Shown here piece after piece: positions 61,032 to 64,000 of a stretch of 64,000 nucleotides of DNA. The stretch covers positions 40,971,838 through 41,035,837 of the forward strand of contig NC_088645.1 of the NCBI RefSeq assembly GCF_964019385.1, in the 5' to 3' direction. This stretch comes from Sycon ciliatum (taxonomy: Eukaryota > Porifera > Calcarea > Leucosolenida > Sycettidae). The notes beneath the pieces were generated by a model. It made no database searches. It worked only from the letters and a program-made list of their open reading frames with translations, and was not told the DNA's origin. Numbering within the stretch: position 1 is the stretch's first letter; each line of letters begins with the position of its first letter. Both the position numbers and the translations under genes were made by a program.

Positions 61032-61149
61032 ATGTATAGGATAGTGCACGGATCCGAGGAGAATATTTTTCATAATCCCCAAGGCGCGCAGCGCCGCGGG
61101 GATTATGAAAAATATTCTTCCGAGGACCAATCCGTGCACTATCTGTATA
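61032..61149. repeat. 118-bp near-palindrome
   Basis: Arms with GATAGTGCACGGAT...GAATATTTTTCATAATCCCC and their complement meet at GGCGC-GCA-GCGCC. The hairpin would have about 48 paired bases with two small interruptions. Confidence 0.85.
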
Positions 61150-62660
61150 TAGCTCGACTTGTCAGGGCCTAGGGGTCAGCGCAGCCATCACGGTACACAG
61201 TTTTTGGCTTTCACACTTTTTCAGTTGTAAGCATGCAGGGAGTACAGTACTCAGTACGTACTTTTTCAAGCTCACAAAAAAAGGAAAGGCAAGGAAACAT
61301 GACACAGGAACAAAACACAATCTGACAAATGAAAAAACAATACCTGATCTTTTTTCTCTTTACATTGCCTCACCCTGTTATGGTTATCTTCAGGGAGTAT
61401 TGTACTACTCCCTGGTTTTCTTCTTGTTCTGGTGGGACACAAGCATAGACCAATCCGTTTGGAATCATGGCAGTCGCGAGATGGAATTCGGCTGGTAGAC
61501 AGACTTGTGCTACGAACATGACACCCCCGCCCCCCCCCCCTCCCCGGCATTGTACATTTTGTAGTTAAAGAATTGTACGGACAGTGGGACAAAATACATA
61601 TAGTACTGAACTGTTGTGCCTCTGAGTCGGAGCCCTTAGAGTGCGGGAAGTGTTGTGTTAAACCACATTCAAAAGGTTGAGCCAATTATCATCGCATTTC
61701 CGTTAAAACGGGTACCAACGGTGAGAAGTGGTACGGTCAATGGTCACTGCTGTAATGACCGTGCGTCCGTGTCCAACACCCCAGGCTGACCCAAAACTAC
61801 AAGAACTACTTGCTCGTCACAATCACTCTTTTCTTGATTCCAGGTCTAGACCGTCACAGTTGGAAGTTCAACATGATTTGGAATCAGTCTGCGATCTGTG
61901 CAACATGCAACCGTGACCGAGGGCACTTTGAAGCCAATTGCCGTGATCTCTTTTTAGGAGACCAAACATGGCCACCAGAGCCAATGATGACGCAGACGCG
62001 TGCGGATAGATCCGACGGTCCCTGGCCCAAGGGCGACCCGATCACAGTGGAAGGGGCACTGAGTTCAGATGCGATATTCACCTTGTTCCATCCCGGCACC
62101 CCACCCACCCTGTCGTGTGGTCTATTGGCGGCCGGTCAGGGACAATTCCATGCAGTAGGCGGATGCCGCACAGTATAATTCCTTGACCTCTGACCCAGCA
62201 CCAGGCTTCAGCCTTCTTGGCGGAAGTTTGATCACAGCCACTACATGATGTAGTAGTGTACTGCAATTATAATAATTATAGTTATTTGTCAGGAGCACTT
62301 TTCCTTACTTCAAGTAGCCAGTGTTCCTCCATCTTGTTATTGTGTTGTTGCTGATGATACTGACCTGATAGTGTCAGTATGTTCAGTATACCCAACTCGC
62401 GACCCACGAACAGTCCTTGGCTACACCACGTACAGTTGAAATTGTCCAAATTTTCACCCGGAGGCCTACGTCAGTATCATTATTAGTATTATTAATTTTT
62501 CCCAAACTGGTAGCACTACGGAGCTGGAGTACGTGACTGTGTGTACAGTCTACAGTCAGTACAGTCTACAGTCAGTACAGTCTACACTACAGAGATGTGC
62601 TCCCTGCTCCCTGCTAGCTGTAGCAGTCGCAGTACAGCTGCTGTAGCTAGACATGCTAGA
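61150..62660. other. No gene recognised
   Basis: A small hairpin (CAGGGAGTA/TACTCCCTG, 61391-61415) and a short C run near 61529-61550. CAGTACAGTCTA repeats at about 62545-62590. One 122-codon frame at 61810-62178 has no recognisable motif. Confidence 0.45.
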
Positions 62661-62663
62661 TAC

Positions 62664-62857
62664 ACAGTAAAACCTGTCAAGGCGACCACTCGGATAAGGC
62701 GACCACCTGTGACTGTCCCAGACGACCACTACCGCCAGGACCAAGGGATGCCTTTCCAGTGAAATGACCCTGGATAAGGAGACCACCTGCTTACAGAGCT
62801 AGAGACTACACTTTGAAGGTCCCTTGAGCGGTCGTATTAGACAGGTTTCACTGTACT
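62664..62857. mobile_element. Pogo/Tigger-like MITE
   Basis: Ends ACAGTAAAACCTGTCAAGGC and the inverted AGACAGGTTTCACTGTA, TA-bordered, with repeated GGCGACCAC-type subterminal motifs. Confidence 0.7.
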
Positions 62858-62920
62858 CGTACTCGGTACAGTGCACTGTACCGAGTACGAGTACAGTGAA
62901 ACCTGTCTAATACGACCGCT
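62827..62920. repeat. Perfect 94-bp palindrome
   Basis: Arms of 47 bp are exact complements around 62873/62874. The outer part of each arm is the MITE end (ACAGTGAAACCTGTCTAATA), so two element ends stand back to back. Confidence 0.9.
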
Positions 62921-63487
62921 GGCTAAGGGTTTCCATATTATTCGCAAGAAATTGCGTATTATTGAGATACAAGATATTGTTCTCAAGCATCAAGATTCAA
63001 ATCCCAAAAATGATGCTATGCGAAAAATTTCTAAAAATATTCAAAAAATCACTCAAAACCCGATAATTATCCACGGCTGTATTCGCATTTCGCACCCGGA
63101 GGTGGCTGAGTCATCCGCTCGACTCGCTGTCTCGGAAGCTGCCATACAGCACTAGACACTTGTTTATGCCTCGTCATCATTGCTTTTTCTCGTATGGTCC
63201 ATGTATGTAACTACTGGTACTTGTTTTTATTGTATCATTAATAATAATAATATAATCATTGTGTTACTTAATTCTGCCCGTACAAGAGGCCGGTTTACCA
63301 AGTTTAAAAAAAAAATTATCCACCCGTTGCCATGGCAACGATGACGTAACATAATGCATGACAGTGCTGAGCTCAGATCAGGGAGCCCTACGGGTCTTCT
63401 CTTTCACCTACCTTCGTCTTGGCATCGAAAACTCGGCGTCGAAAATGAAGCCGGAGTGCCCCTTTAAGTAGCCGCATACTACTACGA
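62921..63487. other. No gene recognised; short Lys/Ile-rich frame
   Basis: An open frame runs through 62871-63155 and its part outside the palindrome (RKKLRIIEIQDIVLKHQ...) is not recognised. An AT-rich tract lies near 63237-63252. Confidence 0.4.
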
Positions 63488-63488
63488 G

Positions 63489-63489
<1 letters not shown>

Positions 63490-63531
<42 letters not shown>
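63490..63531. repeat. (ATT)n microsatellite
   Basis: About 14 units immediately before the SINE array. Confidence 0.9.
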
Positions 63532-63532
<1 letters not shown>

Positions 63533-64000
63533 GTCCTGGTGGTGACAGTCAATTTTTTCTTCAGACTTTTCCCGTTTGTCTCTTTCCCTCAAACCAGTTA
63601 ATATTTTATGACTTGGGGCTCCCCGCGTGCTAGTTTGTACGTGAAGTGTGTGGGTTACAGTGAGGGCTGCGTCCCACCCGCCTGTGTGGATTCACAGGAA
63701 GTGTGAGTTACGAAGTCTGAAGAAAATGTTGAACGGCCTCTGCTGGGATGACGACTACACCATAGCTCAGTGGTTAGAGCATCGCTGGCTTCAAGCGAAG
63801 ATCCCTGGTTCGAGTCCTGGTGGTGACAGTCAATTTTTTCTTCAGACTTTTCCCGTTTGTCTCTTTCCCTCAAACCAGTTAATATTTTATGACTTGGGGC
63901 TCCCCGCGTGCTAGTTTGTACGTGAAGTGTGTGGGTTACAGTGAGGGCTGCGTCCCACCCGCCTGTGTGGATTCACAGGAAGTGTGAGTTACGAAGTCTG
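63533..64000 (+). mobile_element. Tandem tRNA-derived SINE, continues past the window
   Basis: About 186 bp at 63533-63719 repeats at 63815-64000 with a 282-bp period. The repeat starts in the T arm of the tRNA-like head (GTCCTGGTGGTGACAGTC), so only the second unit has a complete head (63757-63828). Confidence 0.8.
63757..63828 (+). other. tRNA-like head of the SINE
   Basis: D arm TAGCTCAGTGGTTAGAGCA, anticodon stem TCGCT/AGCGA and B box GGTTCGAGTCC are clear. Acceptor pairs 1-72 and 2-71 and one T-stem pair are lost, and position 33 is G, so this is a SINE promoter and not a working tRNA. Confidence 0.7.

Noticed and set aside
61810..62178. 122-codon open frame
   Set aside because: No recognisable domain, no splice-bounded exon and ordinary length for random sequence.
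63757..63828. Functional tRNA gene
   Set aside because: The acceptor end and one T-stem pair mismatch, position 33 is not U, and the sequence is the head of a repeated SINE.

Overview
The window is animal nuclear DNA. It carries spliced genes with GT-AG introns, including ribosomal protein L5 and a p24/TMED2 cargo receptor. It also has a single-exon beta-1,4-galactosyltransferase, a family typical of animals. Several retroelement classes, many short inverted-repeat transposons and long microsatellites fill the rest. The retroelement mix (a restriction-like-endonuclease LINE, a GIY-YIG element and hammerhead repeats) suits a sponge, cnidarian or other marine invertebrate. I cannot name the species from the sequence.

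Layout. 1-13,100 is repeat-dominated: a TA-flanked fold-back element, several hammerhead-ribozyme repeat families joined by (AAT)n tracts, a 4-kb terminal-inverted-repeat element with a 730-bp internal inverted repeat, the decayed end of a Penelope-type GIY-YIG endonuclease, and a tRNA-derived SINE with an 11-bp target duplication. 13,626-15,017 is the galactosyltransferase (+). 15,600-20,400 holds several MITEs, one nested in another. 20,798-24,211 is RPL5 (-, six coding exons), head to head with TMED2 (+, 24,653-31,367, four exons), whose introns carry DNA transposons and long simple repeats.

34,610-37,893 (-) encodes most of an unrecognised single-pass membrane protein, with a possible signal-peptide exon at 48,851-49,004. 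The interval between holds a 10-bp minisatellite, a 41-bp minisatellite, and a young Ty3/Gypsy element (41,166-47,295). That element is interrupted inside its reverse transcriptase by a small LTR element carrying a damaged polyubiquitin fragment behind a signal-peptide ORF.

50,560-56,170 contains two decayed APE-type LINEs. 56,506-60,680 is a rearranged LINE with a restriction-like endonuclease, interrupted by a Tc1-type transposon at a TA site. 61,000-64,000 has hairpins, a perfect 94-bp palindrome and a tandem tRNA-like SINE.

The strongest unusual signal is self-cleaving RNA. Eight loci keep a complete type I hammerhead core: six copies of one family plus single members of two others. Further loci show a reduced stem II with compensating stem I changes. 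They sit in fold-back or tandem units ending in (AAT)n, close to the GIY-YIG endonuclease remnant, which suggests retrozymes or Penelope-like terminal repeats. All ribozyme calls rest on hand-folded structure and gene functions on recognised motifs; no searches were run.
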